Below are positions 26,773-35,258 of a stretch of 64,000 nt of DNA, piece by piece. The notes beneath the pieces are model-generated. The model did no database searches. It was not told where the DNA came from and was given only the letters and a program-made list of their open reading frames with translations. A program made the position numbers and the translations under genes. The stretch is from NCBI RefSeq assembly GCF_900182915.1, contig NZ_FXUG01000001.1, positions 186,001 to 250,000 on the forward strand. Reading direction: 5' to 3'. Position 1 is the stretch's first letter. Every line of letters starts with the position of its first letter. The DNA is from Neorhodopirellula lusitana (GTDB lineage Bacteria; Planctomycetota; Planctomycetia; Pirellulales; Pirellulaceae).

Positions 26773-28185
26773 ATGATATCGATCTCTCACTTCCATTTGA
26801 CCGGCAACCCGCTTGCCGCATCACTCACCGAAATGCCGGTCACATCGGCGCCCGCGTGGGTGATGTTGTTGTTTGCCGCCGTGATGATGACGACGTATGT
26901 CGGTGTCGCAGTTGAGCGTTTTCACAAGACGGTGGCGGCCCTGTGCGGTGCCGCGGTCCTGATCGTCCTGGGCGTGTCGCTGGGACTGTTTGAATACTCG
27001 AAGATTTATGACTTCTTAAAAGAAGATCTGAACATCTTTGGTGTCATCATTGGCACCGGGATTCTGGTCGACGTGGTCGGCAAGAGTGGCCTGTTTCACT
27101 TCATCAGCATGTGGATTGTCCGGCTGACCGGCGGGCAGGCCAATCGCTTGTTTTTGACCCTGTGTGTGGTGACGTTTTTGTTCGTCAGCGTGCTCACGAT
27201 CGTTCCCGCGATGTTGATCCTGAGTTCACTGGTTTTGGTGATTTGCCGTTCGCTTGGTTACAAGCCCATGCCGCTGTTGTTGTCCGTTGCGGTGTGCGCC
27301 AACAGTGGTGCGATCGCGACGTTCGCCAGCGGGTTGCCCAATATCATGATCGGCACCGCGGCGGGAATTCCGTATGTCGACTTTCTGCAGGTCTCACTGC
27401 CATACGCGGTGGTCAGTCTGGTTGTGGCCATCATTGGATTGAGGATTTTCTTTCGCAATGATCTGCCGTGGAAGCAATCGGCTGAAGACAAGGCTGCACT
27501 GAAACAGCAGATTGAAGGCTTTGATCCGTGGGCGATGGTCGAGGATCGAGCCGTGCTGTACCGCAGTGCGTTGATCTTGTTGGGCACCGTTTGCGGGTTC
27601 GCACTCGCTCAGCCGCTGCATGTGGGGATGGACTTTATCGCAATGGTCGGAGCGACGGCGGCGTTACTGTTCTCGGGCAAGGGGGTCGAGGATGCGATCG
27701 GCAAGGTGAACTGGACCGTGATCCTTTTCTTCATGGGGCTGTTTGTGATCATTGGTTGCGTCAAGCAAACCGGTGCTTTGAAGTGGGTTGCCGAACAGGT
27801 GATCGCGTTTTCGGACAACCGAATCGAGTTGTTGGTGCCGTTGATGGGAGTCTTTTCGGCGGTCGCCAGTTCGATCGTGGATAACATTCCCGTGGCCGCG
27901 ACTTTGATTCCCATCGTCCAAGATATCTCCGGTGGCGATACCGGCGTGCCTGCGGAACCTCTTTGGTGGACTCTGGTGATCTGTTGCAATTTGGGCGGGA
28001 ACGGAACTCCGATTGGATCCATTTCATGTGTGATCGCGATCTATGCCCTTAAGAAAGAGGCCGGGGTCCATGTCGGCTGGGGGACGTTTTTAAGACTTGG
28101 CGGCGGCATCATGTTCGTCCAGGTCGCTGGGGCAATCGCGTATGTGATGTGGATGCACAATCAAGGTTGGATTCCCGATATTTGA
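26773..28185 (+). CDS. SLC13/ArsB-NhaD superfamily ion permease
   Basis: 470 residues with about 11-12 hydrophobic helices. The family features are GVIIGTGILVDVVGKSGLF (first re-entrant/TM region), CANSGAIATFASGLPNIMIG and, in the inverted second half, VASSIVDNIPVAATLIPIV and CCNLGGNGTPIGS, which correspond to the two ion-binding signature loops of the ion-transporter superfamily. Members move Na+/H+, anions such as arsenite, or dicarboxylates. No arsenic or citrate gene lies nearby, so substrate is open; similarity to NhaD-type antiporters seems strongest because of the N-P-I and N-x-P motifs. Confidence 0.85.
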   Translation: MISISHFHLTGNPLAASLTEMPVTSAPAWVMLLFAAVMMTTYVGVAVERFHKTVAALCGAAVLIVLGVSLGLFEYSKIYDFLKEDLNIFGVIIGTGILVDVVGKSGLFHFISMWIVRLTGGQANRLFLTLCVVTFLFVSVLTIVPAMLILSSLVLVICRSLGYKPMPLLLSVAVCANSGAIATFASGLPNIMIGTAAGIPYVDFLQVSLPYAVVSLVVAIIGLRIFFRNDLPWKQSAEDKAALKQQIEGFDPWAMVEDRAVLYRSALILLGTVCGFALAQPLHVGMDFIAMVGATAALLFSGKGVEDAIGKVNWTVILFFMGLFVIIGCVKQTGALKWVAEQVIAFSDNRIELLVPLMGVFSAVASSIVDNIPVAATLIPIVQDISGGDTGVPAEPLWWTLVICCNLGGNGTPIGSISCVIAIYALKKEAGVHVGWGTFLRLGGGIMFVQVAGAIAYVMWMHNQGWIPDI

Positions 28186-28280
28186 GTACCGGCTTTGATT
28201 ACCAGCGATGATTTCGATGGCAAGTTAACTCGATTCCTTCAAGCACTATCCCCCAACTGAACTGCTCAGCGAGAATTCCG

Positions 28281-29255
28281 ATGGATGACACGAACGATTT
28301 GGACCGTGAAGTCGATGACTCAATGCGAATGTTCGAAAAAGCGCATGTCGGCTCGACCTCGCCGATCACTCCGATTCGTCCGGCTCGTGTGTTGCTCGTG
28401 CTGGATGGTTCGGACCAAGATTCGACGTCCGTAGCCTCGGCGGTGTACCTGCAAGGGCGACACAATACAGAAACTTTGATTCTGGACGCTCGTGATTCAG
28501 GCGGCCAAGCTGGCGAAGAGTCTGGTGCACCAGTCGGTAAGTCCGAACTCGCTACCCAAACCGTTGCCAAGGTTGGGCAAAGTCGAGCGATTGAACGAGT
28601 GCCAGGGGACGCATTCGATGCAATCTTGCAAGCACTGGCGGCTCATCAGATTGACTTGCTTATCGTGCCGTGCCCGTTTGGACGGTCGTTTGAAAAGGTG
28701 GGGCTCGATAGCGCCGGGACGGTGATTGATGTGTTGCTTTCACGCTGTCCGGTCCCAATGCTGGTGACTCGTCGGGCGGATCAAACGCTGACAAACTGCA
28801 CAAAGCGGGTTTGCGTTCTGGTTAGCAGCGAGTGTGATGTTCAAACGCGAGCGGCGGGGTGGGCATTTGGAATGTCAGCGGACGGCGCGGAGGTGTCGCT
28901 GAACATCGTGGTTGAAAAAGAACAGTTCGAAAACGTACGCGTGATCATGGAAGCGATGCGACCGGGCGAGACTTTTGACGAAGCGACCTTGAGTGATGTG
29001 ATGACCAAGACGCATCAATCGTTGCATTCGGCAATGAATGCCACGGCCAGTCAACTCGGGATGCGTTATCACTTGATTCCACAAGCTGGCAAGACGGCAC
29101 CGCCGAATCCGCTATCGGACCCACACGAACAATTGCTTGTGGTGCCCTTGGAAGTCGATGACCGTTTTACACAAGGTTTCGTCCAAGACCGAATCCGCCG
29201 TAGCCCGCACCCGGTGCTTGTGGTGCCCGGTCATGTTCGCAGCGACGGCAATTGA
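28281..29255 (+). CDS. Tandem universal stress protein (UspA) family protein
   Basis: 324 residues containing two Usp-like alpha/beta domains. The first starts at RVLLVLDGSDQDSTSVASAV and ends IDVLLSRCPVPMLVTRR (about 35-165); the second starts RVCVLVSSECDVQTRAAGWA and ends RIRRSPHPVLVVPGH (about 174-320). The C-terminal G-x2-G-x9-G nucleotide motif is not well kept in either domain, so ATP binding is doubtful. It follows the permease by 95 bp in the same direction. Such pairs often regulate transporters, but that is inference. Confidence 0.75.
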   Translation: MDDTNDLDREVDDSMRMFEKAHVGSTSPITPIRPARVLLVLDGSDQDSTSVASAVYLQGRHNTETLILDARDSGGQAGEESGAPVGKSELATQTVAKVGQSRAIERVPGDAFDAILQALAAHQIDLLIVPCPFGRSFEKVGLDSAGTVIDVLLSRCPVPMLVTRRADQTLTNCTKRVCVLVSSECDVQTRAAGWAFGMSADGAEVSLNIVVEKEQFENVRVIMEAMRPGETFDEATLSDVMTKTHQSLHSAMNATASQLGMRYHLIPQAGKTAPPNPLSDPHEQLLVVPLEVDDRFTQGFVQDRIRRSPHPVLVVPGHVRSDGN

Positions 29256-29318
29256 TTGCGATTGTGGACTGTCGAGTGAACAAAGAGAGAATGAACCTGC
29301 CAACCCACGACCGCAGCA

Positions 29319-30329
29319 ATGCCAACTTATCGAACGTCACCGCCGGCTAAACTCAATTTGTTTCTTGAGATCTTAGGGCGACGACCCGATGGGTTTCATG
29401 AACTCGATACGGTGATGGTAGCGATCGATTGGCGGGATGAGCTTGAGCTGACCACCAGTGTTCAGCCCGGTATCCGGCTTCAGGTGGATTGGCTGCCAAG
29501 CCGCGAAGCGATCGCAGAACAGCTGCAGGTCGCGGTTGATGATCCGATTTTGTTCGTTCCCGATGATGCGTCCAATTTGGTGCATCAGGCGTTGTCGAAA
29601 ATCTCCGCGGCAACGGGATATCAAGGTGGCTGGGACGTCAAGCTTGGAAAGCGAATCCCAAGCGGCGCCGGCATGGGCGGTGCCAGCAGTGACGCGGCGG
29701 CAACGCTGCGTCTGGCCGCGGCTGCGATTTCACAGGTCGACGACGACATGGCGGAGCGGTGTTCGCCAGCGATGATTCGGGGAATCGCCGAGCAGTTGGG
29801 AAGCGACGTTCCGTTCTTTTTAGACCCGGAATCAGCGACGGGCATACCGGGGGCCCCAGTTTCAGGCCAGCCCATGATTGCCCGTGCTCTGGGACGAGGC
29901 GAGAAGCTGACTTTTCGTCCCTTGCTGGTTTCGCATCGGTTTCTAGTCGTTTATCCGGGTGTCGCGTTGTCCACGCCGCGGGTTTACCAGCAATGTCAGG
30001 TCTCCGAAGTGCCCCGCTCGGGGGTTTCAGTGATGGATGCCTTTTGTAGCGACGATGCCACCGGCACCCAGAACATTCTGTACAATGCGTTGGAGTCGCC
30101 GGCTCGCGGGCTATCACCTCGCATTGGGGAGGCGCTAGAATGTTTACCCGTAACCTTATCAATTCAGAACTCGATGACAGGAAGTGGTTCGGCATGTTTT
30201 GCCTGGATCACAGACTCGGGTGAGCCCGTCGAACCGTTGACTCAACAAGTCAAAGGTCGACTCGAAGGCGGCGCGTTGATTCGACCGGTGTCCACTTGCA
30301 CGGGGGCTCCGGAGATCCAAATCGCATAG
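29319..30329 (+). CDS. ispE: 4-diphosphocytidyl-2-C-methyl-D-erythritol kinase
   Basis: 336 residues from ATG 29319. A GHMP kinase of the MEP isoprenoid pathway that phosphorylates CDP-ME. Features: PPAKLNLFLEILGRRPDGFHEL at the N-terminus (split here at K11), the glycine-rich ATP loop PSGAGMGGASSDAAA (114-128), GSDVPFFLDP with the catalytic Asp, and MTGSGSACFAW near the C-terminus. Somewhat longer than the about 285-300 usual, from insertions in the central part. It precedes a spoVG-like gene by 6 bp, the same order as in many Firmicutes and Planctomycetes. Confidence 0.95.
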   Translation: MPTYRTSPPAKLNLFLEILGRRPDGFHELDTVMVAIDWRDELELTTSVQPGIRLQVDWLPSREAIAEQLQVAVDDPILFVPDDASNLVHQALSKISAATGYQGGWDVKLGKRIPSGAGMGGASSDAAATLRLAAAAISQVDDDMAERCSPAMIRGIAEQLGSDVPFFLDPESATGIPGAPVSGQPMIARALGRGEKLTFRPLLVSHRFLVVYPGVALSTPRVYQQCQVSEVPRSGVSVMDAFCSDDATGTQNILYNALESPARGLSPRIGEALECLPVTLSIQNSMTGSGSACFAWITDSGEPVEPLTQQVKGRLEGGALIRPVSTCTGAPEIQIA

Positions 30330-30335
30330 GGGATC

Positions 30336-31208
30336 ATGGTGGAAATAACCGAAATCCGCATCAAATTGATGGAAGGATCGGAAGATCGTTTGCGAGCATT
30401 CTGCTCAATTACGATTGATCAGAGTTTCGTTGTTCGTGACCTGAAGATCATCGATGGGACCAACGGACCGTTCGTTGCGATGCCGTCGAGGAAATTGACC
30501 GGACACTGCAATCGTTGTGGCAGCAAAAATCATTTGCGTGCCGGATACTGCAACCATTGCGGAAGCAAGCAGTCGCCCTCTTTTGGCAACGACTCACCAC
30601 AGAAATTGTACGCCGACGTGGCGCATCCGATTAACAGCGAATGCCGCGAGATGATTCAAACGGCGGTGATTACCGAGTTCGAAGCCGAACTGAGCCGCTC
30701 CGCTCAGCCGGGTTATCGTAGCCGCTATGACGACGACTTTGACGCGGGCGACTACGACGAAAGTGATTACGCGGATTCAAAATCGGGGGCTGCCGTTTCG
30801 GTGAAAGCCGGTGATGGTTCCGGGGCGACACGTCCAGTCATCTCTCGATCGCCAGCCGCTGAGCCAACCGAAACCGCGCGGCCAGCTGAACCGGTTCAGC
30901 CGATTACGACCGAACCGGTGTCACGTCCCGCACCTTCATTTGGTGCCGGTTTGTTCGATGATGCGTCGGCGGATTCGGATGTCGAGACGACGCATCCCAG
31001 TAGCCCGGACGATTTGTTGGTTCGAAGTGAAGGGGGGCGACCTGGTCAGGCGATTCCCGCACCACACATGCGGCGTGAGGCTCGAAAACGACAGGCGGCT
31101 CCCGTGTTGAAGAATCAGCAGGGATCGGGTTCGAATGCTGAGCCAAAGTCAGAGACCACTGAACCGGATAGCGGGCCTTCATTTGGTGCCGGCATTTTAG
31201 ATGACTGA
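30336..31208 (+). CDS. spoVG: SpoVG domain with embedded zinc ribbon and long disordered tail
   Basis: 290 residues from ATG 30336. The first half of SpoVG is clear ([13 protein letters not shown], then [21 protein letters not shown]), and the second half resumes at [20 protein letters not shown]. Between them, residues 58-75 form a zinc ribbon, C58-x2-C61-x10-C72-x2-C75, which ordinary 84-100 residue SpoVG proteins lack. Residues about 121-290 are acidic, Pro/Ser-rich and disordered, with two copies of PSFGAG. SpoVG proteins bind nucleic acid and affect gene expression. The gene overlaps the next by 8 bp. Confidence 0.88.
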   Translation: MVEITEIRIKLMEGSEDRLRAFCSITIDQSFVVRDLKIIDGTNGPFVAMPSRKLTGHCNRCGSKNHLRAGYCNHCGSKQSPSFGNDSPQKLYADVAHPINSECREMIQTAVITEFEAELSRSAQPGYRSRYDDDFDAGDYDESDYADSKSGAAVSVKAGDGSGATRPVISRSPAAEPTETARPAEPVQPITTEPVSRPAPSFGAGLFDDASADSDVETTHPSSPDDLLVRSEGGRPGQAIPAPHMRREARKRQAAPVLKNQQGSGSNAEPKSETTEPDSGPSFGAGILDD

Positions 31209-31632
31209 GCGTTTGTCTTCGACTTTACCGAAGCCGGATGCGTTGTCTGGATCCGGAAGTTCTCCGGCATCCCTGCCGTCGCCCATGTCTGGAACTCAGC
31301 CATCGGCGAGTTCGGACGTTCAACCCGCGAGGCGACAAGATGCGGCGGTCCGCAAGGTTTCCCAACGAAGAGGGCAAGTCCAGATTGGCATCTCGGCAAT
31401 GTTGCTGTTGGTGATTGTGGCGGCAGTCATCTCGGCGGGGTTGGTTTATGCCGCCCGGATCCCCGAAATTCAAGAGGAAATGGCCGTGCTGTTTGGTACG
31501 GAAGTCACCGCCGATCGCACTCGGCGTGGACCTCAAATCCTTTTCATTTTGTTCACGTTGACGTCCCCACTGTTGTTAGCGATGGGATTGTCGACAGCGA
31601 TGGGTATCTGGAATTCGTTGGCAAAACATTGA
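31201..31632 (+). CDS. Two-helix membrane protein with disordered N-terminus
   Basis: 143 residues from ATG 31201, overlapping the SpoVG gene by 8 bp. Residues 1-60 are Ser/Pro-rich and then basic. Two helices follow (about 63-85, [20 protein letters not shown], and about 113-135). No known domain. The overlap on both sides (TTG of the next gene at 31629 overlaps its stop) suggests translational coupling in an ispE-spoVG-TM-methyltransferase operon. Confidence 0.75.
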   Translation: MTERLSSTLPKPDALSGSGSSPASLPSPMSGTQPSASSDVQPARRQDAAVRKVSQRRGQVQIGISAMLLLVIVAAVISAGLVYAARIPEIQEEMAVLFGTEVTADRTRRGPQILFILFTLTSPLLLAMGLSTAMGIWNSLAKH

Positions 31633-33224
31633 GCCGTTCACGTAAACGTCGCCCCACGTCACGGCGGCCCAAATCCTCGTCTCAATCTCCCGCGGTTTCG
31701 CCAGAGGCGGTCGCGGCAAGTTTGCAATCGGAAGTTTGTGGCAATATTGAGTTGCCAAGCGAAGAACTGTCGGAATTGACCGATGCCATCGTGCAGCGTC
31801 ATGAAAATGCGTTGCGGTATCACCGTGAAGGTTCGGGCCCGGCATTTACGAATGATCCGGTGCCCTGGTATCCACGCGCGGTCTGGCCTCGTGTTGCCGC
31901 ATCCGATGACGCTTTGCCGAGTGATTTGGGCGTCAGTGATTCCGTTGCGGGGGCTCCCGGTGCTAATGATTTGGGTGCCAGAGAATCAGGTATCAGTGAC
32001 TCAGTGCCACAGCCCATCATCCAGGCTCCGTTGCGCCCTTCTCGAACACTCGAATACGCAGCGGGTGAGTTTTATTTGCAAGACGCGGGTTCCTTGTTAG
32101 CACTCGCGGCGGCATCGGCACATGACGACCAGCTTCGCGGCAAATTGATTTGTGACTTGTGTGCGGCGCCCGGCGGAAAGTCCAGCGCGTTGCTGGAAGC
32201 GGTGGCCGAGCCGTTCGTTAATGTTGATAGCGACGCTGGTAATGAACCGTCACGTCGCGGTTTCGTGCTGGCCAACGAGCCAATCGCTTCTCGGGTAGCG
32301 CCGCTTGCTTACAACATGGCCCGAACCGGATGTGATCAGTACGCCATCACGAGTTTGGACCCTGAAAAACTGGCCGAGCGATTGCCCGGTGTGTTTGACA
32401 TGGTGCTCGTCGACGCGCCGTGCAGTGGTCAGGCTCTAATGGCACGTGGCAAGCAATCCGCCACCGCGGTACAGCAAAGTCAGATCGCCTTGAATGCGGC
32501 CCGCCAAAAACGAATTTTGCAGGCTGCGTCGAGGCTGCTGCGTCCTGGTGGACGATTGATTTACAGCACCTGCACCTTCGCGATCGCCGAAAACGAAGAA
32601 CAGGTTCGGTGGATGGTCGACGACCTAGGGTTTGTGGCTTCGCCGGTTGCGGGATTAGCAGAATACGTCAGTTCGATTGAACCGGCATCGTACCGGCTTT
32701 GGCCGCATCGTCATCGGTGTGCGGGTAGCTTCGCTGCGTCGTTGATGTTGCCTCGCCCCGACGCCGATCCGGAACAGAATCGCCGTCACGATTTGTGGGT
32801 GCGGCAGCGGAATACTTCGACGCCGCCTGACGATGCACTCGAACAGTTGCCGTTTTTGTTTGAATCCACTGATCACTGGTATCAGCAACGCGACTGGATC
32901 GTCGATGCGTTCCCGCTTGACGCGCCGGACTGGACGAGTGAATCGTATGTTTTGGGGCCGGAAGTGGCGTATCGAACCGGTTCCACTTGGAAGCCTTCGC
33001 ATGCCGCGGCACTGCGTCGCGGTGGCGATGCGGACGTTTCAGAGCTACCGCGGGTCGAGCTGGACGAAGAATCCGCTCGCAGTTATCTGACAGGTCAGGC
33101 GATTCCAGAGCCACAGCGAGGCTGGCAGATTGCCTGCCAGGCAGGCCGACCGTTGGGATGGCTTAAAGGAGATGGGCGGGTCGGCAAAAATCATTTGCCG
33201 GTGCACGCACGCCAGCCTGGATAG
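31629..33224 (+). CDS. RsmB/RsmF-type rRNA (cytosine-C5) methyltransferase
   Basis: 531 residues from TTG 31629. The AdoMet-binding core spans about 150-350: AGSLLALAAA, LICDLCAAPGGKSSALLEA (motif I), VLVDAPCSGQALMARGK (motif IV with catalytic-site Cys) and GGRLIYSTCTFAIAENEEQV (motif VI, the nucleophile Cys). These two Cys and the DAPCSG motif identify an RNA m5C methyltransferase. The C-terminal 180 residues, including KPSHAAALRRG, resemble the RsmF C-terminal RNA-binding part. The N-terminal 140 have a low-complexity insertion. Target is probably 16S rRNA, position not known. Confidence 0.88.
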   Translation: MSRSRKRRPTSRRPKSSSQSPAVSPEAVAASLQSEVCGNIELPSEELSELTDAIVQRHENALRYHREGSGPAFTNDPVPWYPRAVWPRVAASDDALPSDLGVSDSVAGAPGANDLGARESGISDSVPQPIIQAPLRPSRTLEYAAGEFYLQDAGSLLALAAASAHDDQLRGKLICDLCAAPGGKSSALLEAVAEPFVNVDSDAGNEPSRRGFVLANEPIASRVAPLAYNMARTGCDQYAITSLDPEKLAERLPGVFDMVLVDAPCSGQALMARGKQSATAVQQSQIALNAARQKRILQAASRLLRPGGRLIYSTCTFAIAENEEQVRWMVDDLGFVASPVAGLAEYVSSIEPASYRLWPHRHRCAGSFAASLMLPRPDADPEQNRRHDLWVRQRNTSTPPDDALEQLPFLFESTDHWYQQRDWIVDAFPLDAPDWTSESYVLGPEVAYRTGSTWKPSHAAALRRGGDADVSELPRVELDEESARSYLTGQAIPEPQRGWQIACQAGRPLGWLKGDGRVGKNHLPVHARQPG

Positions 33225-33246
33225 GACCGGATTTGTCTGCCAGCCC

Positions 33247-33297
33247 GCCAGCTTGTGGAATCCGCCAGCGAGGGGAACCAGCTAGCGAGTGGAAGCT
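33247..33297. repeat. Three 17-bp tandem units after the methyltransferase stop
   Basis: Units at 33247-33263, 33264-33280 and 33281-33297 share GC(C/T)AGC......GGAA. The array begins 22 bp after the stop at 33224 and shows several point differences per unit. Confidence 0.7.
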
Positions 33298-33401
33298 AGG
33301 CAACCAGACGTGCACCATTGCCGAGGGGCTAACGTATTGGTGCCGGCGTTTCGCGTCAGACGAATCGACTTCGGGTGAGCCGGTTTACCGCGTCAGTCGA
33401 G

Positions 33402-33605
33402 TTACCGCTGCTCGCGATACGTGGTGTAGCTCATGTAGGCCAAACCGCCGGCAAAGATGAGGAATGCGATATCCATGAACAGGCTTGTCGCCCCCATCGG
33501 AGCGGCATCCTGCATTCCGGCGAATCCCATCACCAAATCAGAGCCGAAGAGCACCAAAAGGAGAATCGATGCCACAAGGCTAAGCAGACAGAGCGCCTTG
33601 GGCAT
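33402..33605 (-). CDS. 67-residue two-helix membrane protein
   Basis: From ATG 33605, preceded by AGAGG at about 9 bp, a strong Shine-Dalgarno site for this genome. Two hydrophobic stretches (about 4-27 and 39-59) with a short polar link MQDAAPMGATS, then a charged end YTTYREQR. Unknown function. The arrangement, divergent from lgt with a 263-bp gap, and the good ribosome site suggest a real expressed small protein. Confidence 0.75.
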   Translation of the reverse strand: MPKALCLLSLVASILLLVLFGSDLVMGFAGMQDAAPMGATSLFMDIAFLIFAGGLAYMSYTTYREQR

Positions 33606-33868
33606 AGATAAAACCTCTTATTGAGTGGTTGGCTGGTGAAAACCGTGTAAACAACGAAAAACGTCGCGGGTAGTATAGTTGCACACATCTTAATTGCGCA
33701 GCCCGGGCCATGTTTTCGTCCGGCAAATTGGCTCTTTTTCAGACGCACTTTCCTGATCTTTGGAATGTTTATAGCGTCTGTGCTAGGAAAACTCGGGTAT
33801 TCCTGGCCTCTTTGTCATGCGACGATGATAGTCGCACTGCTTCTGTATTCATTGATTGTACTTCCGAA

Positions 33869-35227
33869 ATGCGCCGAACGCTCTTTTTGATTCCCCACGA
33901 AGTTGCCGGACTGCCTGTCTTGGGCGTCGGTTGGCTGTTGATTGCGTTGGCGATTTACATCGTCGCTCGTTTGGTGTGGGCGTCGAGAAAGAAGGATGCG
34001 GGCCCTTCGGCACTGGAAATTATCGCTCAAGAGGGCGTCTTGTGGGCATTGATGGCGGCGATCGTCGTCTTCGTGCTGCCCAGAGCTGAGATCGGGAACA
34101 TTGCCGGGGATCCGGTTGGGCTTCCAGTACGAGGTTACGGGATGTTCTTGATGCTGGCGGCTATCGGCTCCGTGGGAATGGCTGCCTATCGCGCGGAGAG
34201 AGCCGGACTTCGCTCTGAAACGATCCTGAAATTGGCACCTTGGACCTTTATCGGCGGTTTGGCCGGTGCTCGGCTGTTCTATGTGATTCAATATCGGCAT
34301 GACTTCATTCGTGAATCTTGGTCCGAAACGCTGCTGGCGATGGCGGCTTTCACCCAGGGCGGCTTAGTCGTCTATGGTGGTTTTATCGGCGGGTTCCTGG
34401 CGTCGGTGTGGGCGATTCGGCGATTTCATGGATCCATTTGGCGATTGGGCGACGTGATCGTGCCCTGCATGTTTGTCGGTTTGTTTTTCGGGCGGCTTGG
34501 CTGCTTGATGAACGGTTGTTGTTATGGAGGTCATTGCGAGCCGAATTTGTTGTCGGTTCAGTTCCCGCCCGGCAGTGGCGTTTACAGTGACCAGTTGCAA
34601 AACGGTGAGTTGATCGGTGTTCAGGCAAAGCTGGTTGCTCGCCCAGTCCCTTTGGATCAGTCTGCCTCTCTGGATCCGGCGGAAGCCAGTTCGGTCACCC
34701 GGCCGCTTTACGAAGTGGAGTCGGTGGCCGAAGGCAGTCTCGCCCAGACCGCGGGTGTGCAACCGGGGGATCGGTTGGACCTGATTCCCGATACCGCTTT
34801 CGCGAGAGAGGCTTCGCTCGAGATTCCGGCCGAGGATGCTCGAATCGGATTGGCGGTGGTGCGGGATGGGGAACTCTTGGCCCGCTACTCGCCCGCTCAA
34901 TTGCCAGATCGCGCAAGCCCTGTCTGGGCCACTCAGATCATCAGTTCGGTTGTGGCCGCAGTGATGTTTGGACTGTTGTTGCTGTTGGAACGATTGGTCA
35001 GCAAGACACGATGGTATCGCGAGGGGTTGTTGATGCTGACTGGCTTCGTTGCGTACGCGATCTTAAGGATCATCTTGGAATGGGTGCGGGTCGACGAAGC
35101 GGGCCAGTTCGGAACCTCGTTTTCAATTTCCCAGTGGGTCAGTTTTGCAGTGATCATCGCCAGTGCGATTGCCATCGCCTTCCGCTTGAAGACTCCACCT
35201 GCTTCAACCAGTCTCGAGTCCGCTTGA
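33869..35227 (+). CDS. lgt: Prolipoprotein diacylglyceryl transferase with PDZ-like insertion
   Basis: 452 residues from ATG 33869 (the frame is open from 33710). Lgt attaches diacylglycerol to the lipobox Cys of prolipoproteins. Family features: VRGYGMFLMLA (87-97), GGLVVYGGFIGG (164-175, a Tyr where most Lgt have His), FFGRLGCLMNGCCYGG (206-221, in place of GRxGNFxNxExxG) and a C-terminal helix pair. Between the GCCYGG loop and the last helices lies a soluble insert of about 125 residues, of which 282-340 (VESVAEGSLAQTAGVQPGDR) looks like a PDZ half. Ordinary Lgt is about 290 residues. Identity as Lgt family is firm, enzymatic activity less so. Confidence 0.88.
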   Translation: MRRTLFLIPHEVAGLPVLGVGWLLIALAIYIVARLVWASRKKDAGPSALEIIAQEGVLWALMAAIVVFVLPRAEIGNIAGDPVGLPVRGYGMFLMLAAIGSVGMAAYRAERAGLRSETILKLAPWTFIGGLAGARLFYVIQYRHDFIRESWSETLLAMAAFTQGGLVVYGGFIGGFLASVWAIRRFHGSIWRLGDVIVPCMFVGLFFGRLGCLMNGCCYGGHCEPNLLSVQFPPGSGVYSDQLQNGELIGVQAKLVARPVPLDQSASLDPAEASSVTRPLYEVESVAEGSLAQTAGVQPGDRLDLIPDTAFAREASLEIPAEDARIGLAVVRDGELLARYSPAQLPDRASPVWATQIISSVVAAVMFGLLLLLERLVSKTRWYREGLLMLTGFVAYAILRIILEWVRVDEAGQFGTSFSISQWVSFAVIIASAIAIAFRLKTPPASTSLESA

Positions 35228-35258
35228 AAAAAACGAGTTCGCAGACACAGGTTTCTTG

